Shown here one piece after another: positions 5,023 through 5,715 of a DNA stretch of 5,715 nt (positions are counted from its first letter, which is position 1; each line of letters opens with the position of its first letter). The notes beneath the pieces are model-generated. The model ran no database searches. It saw only the letters and a program-made list of their open reading frames with translations, and was not told the origin of the DNA. The DNA comes from a bacterium (GTDB taxonomy: Bacteria; Spirochaetota; Spirochaetia; JABEVK01): positions 1 through 5,715 of the forward strand of contig JAJXVP010000181.1 in the NCBI GenBank assembly GCA_021782055.1. The letters run 5' to 3'. A program made the position numbers and the translations under genes.

Positions 5023-5715
5023 AGATAGGTCGAAAATCTATCAATTCACCATCCTCAGGTACGAGAATGCGCGTACCTAACGAGTTTTCTTGTAGCCAAT
5101 CCCTCAGATACGACCGGCTTGTGTGACAGTGATTGATTGCGTCCATATGAGCTGCCACTAGAAAAGCGCTAGGGGCCAGCCGCGCAATTTCAGCAAGATC
5201 GCTCGGTGTAAGAGTAATGGGCGTCCCCCACCGAAACTGTGCTGACCCGGCATTGGCAAGGATTCCGTCGGGTTGGCAAACTTGAATAGTGGCACGCAAC
5301 CGGTCGTCAAGGACGGCGTCACCGGTCAAAAGTACGGTCTTGCCGTCGGCTTCAATGGCAAAAGACGACGATGAACCTAAAAGCCACCGCCACAAAATGT
5401 TCTGGGCGTGATGCGCCGCAAACCGACGAAAACGAAGCGAATGCCACTGCAATTCCCTGTCGATCGGCCGAACATCACTAAACCCTTGCTTGTGAAACCA
5501 GCGTGCATCTGCAACAGAGCAAAACAAAGGCACCTTCTTGGGAAGAATCGCGGGCTTAGAGTCGGCAAAATGATCAAAATGTCGGTGGGTTACGAGAATG
5601 GCGGTCACCGATTGAACCACCTCGTGTACACTACAAGGCAACCCAACCAAGGGGTTCCGCTTTTGAGGGAAAGTGAATGGAACGCTGGCAAGTGACCCCT
5701 GATCAGACAAAAACG
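5021..5715 (-). CDS. MBL-fold metallo-hydrolase, 5' end beyond window (partial)
   Basis: This is the C-terminal part of a metallo-beta-lactamase-fold enzyme, probably of the UlaG-like group of soluble hydrolases. Residue numbers here count from the TTG at 5710. The metal-binding signature 'THRHFDHF' gives H42, H44, D46 and H47. Further likely ligands are H100 or H101, D131 in 'LLTGDAVLDD', and H188 in 'VAAHMDAINH'. The C-terminus 'LVPEDGELIDF' ends in the usual family way, so the 3' end looks complete. TTG at 5710 is not the true start: the frame stays open to the window edge (it reads 'FLSDQGSL'), and in relatives an N-terminal beta segment of several tens of residues precedes this point. 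The substrate is unknown; family members act on esters, lactones, phosphodiesters or thioesters. No signal peptide can be judged. It is on the same strand as the ammonium operon but separated from it by the pseudogene and the intergenic promoter region, so I see no sign of a shared function. Confidence 0.87.
   Translation of the reverse strand, partial: FLSDQGSLASVPFTFPQKRNPLVGLPCSVHEVVQSVTAILVTHRHFDHFADSKPAILPKKVPLFCSVADARWFHKQGFSDVRPIDRELQWHSLRFRRFAAHHAQNILWRWLLGSSSSFAIEADGKTVLLTGDAVLDDRLRATIQVCQPDGILANAGSAQFRWGTPITLTPSDLAEIARLAPSAFLVAAHMDAINHCHTSRSYLRDWLQENSLGTRILVPEDGELIDFRPI

Noticed and set aside
5708..5710. TTG as start codon of the MBL-fold protein.
   Set aside because: The frame is open to the window edge and relatives have an N-terminal segment before this point, so the gene is treated as partial.
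1..5715. tRNA, rRNA, CRISPR arrays, insertion sequences or transposase remnants.
   Set aside because: I saw no cloverleaf, spaced repeat series, terminal inverted repeats or transposase motifs by eye. A covariance-model scan would be needed to exclude small structured RNAs in 4123-4238.

Overview
The window is about 50% GC and every supportable gene is on the minus strand, so transcription runs from the right end (5715) towards the left end (1). The organism is a bacterium that I cannot name. A stand-alone CheY paired with CheX, a membrane sensor with a CheA-type kinase core, and an AAA_14/DUF4143 ATPase remnant would fit a spirochaete or another deeply branching diderm, but this is a weak inference.

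Layout in the direction of transcription: (1) 5715-5021, the C-terminal 231 or so residues of a metallo-beta-lactamase-fold hydrolase whose start lies outside the window. (2) About 5022-4239, the wreck of an AAA_14/DUF4143 ATPase gene. Its Walker A and C-terminal domains are still readable, but about five internal deletions and three frame changes have destroyed it. (3) 4238-4123, an AT-rich intergenic region. It contains a close match to a sigma-54 (RpoN) -24/-12 promoter at 4134-4149, plus short direct and inverted repeats upstream that could bind an activator. (4) 4122 to beyond position 1, a tightly packed four-gene operon: a CheY-type receiver, a CheX-type CheY-P phosphatase, a 910-residue ammonium-transporter/kinase fusion, and a PAS-PAS protein that runs off the left edge. 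The junctions are a 4-bp overlap, 3 bp and 3 bp.

The operon is the main interest. The large protein joins a complete Amt/MEP/Rh ammonium channel (both pore histidines kept) through the conserved Amt C-terminal tail and a HAMP-like linker to a PAS domain, an HPt domain with a phosphorylatable histidine (H649), and a CheA P4-type ATPase. It lacks the CheA P2, P3 and P5 domains. The simplest model is that ammonium occupancy or flux through the Amt domain controls autophosphorylation of H649. The phosphate then passes to D52 of the CheY protein, and CheX removes it. The PAS-PAS protein is either the output or a second sensor; its effector domain is outside the window. A sigma-54 promoter in front of the set would link its expression to an enhancer-binding activator, as is common for nitrogen genes. 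Amt-histidine-kinase fusions are known (for example the Amt5 protein of Kuenenia). The CheA-like core with co-encoded CheY and CheX behind a sigma-54-like promoter is the arrangement I would examine first.
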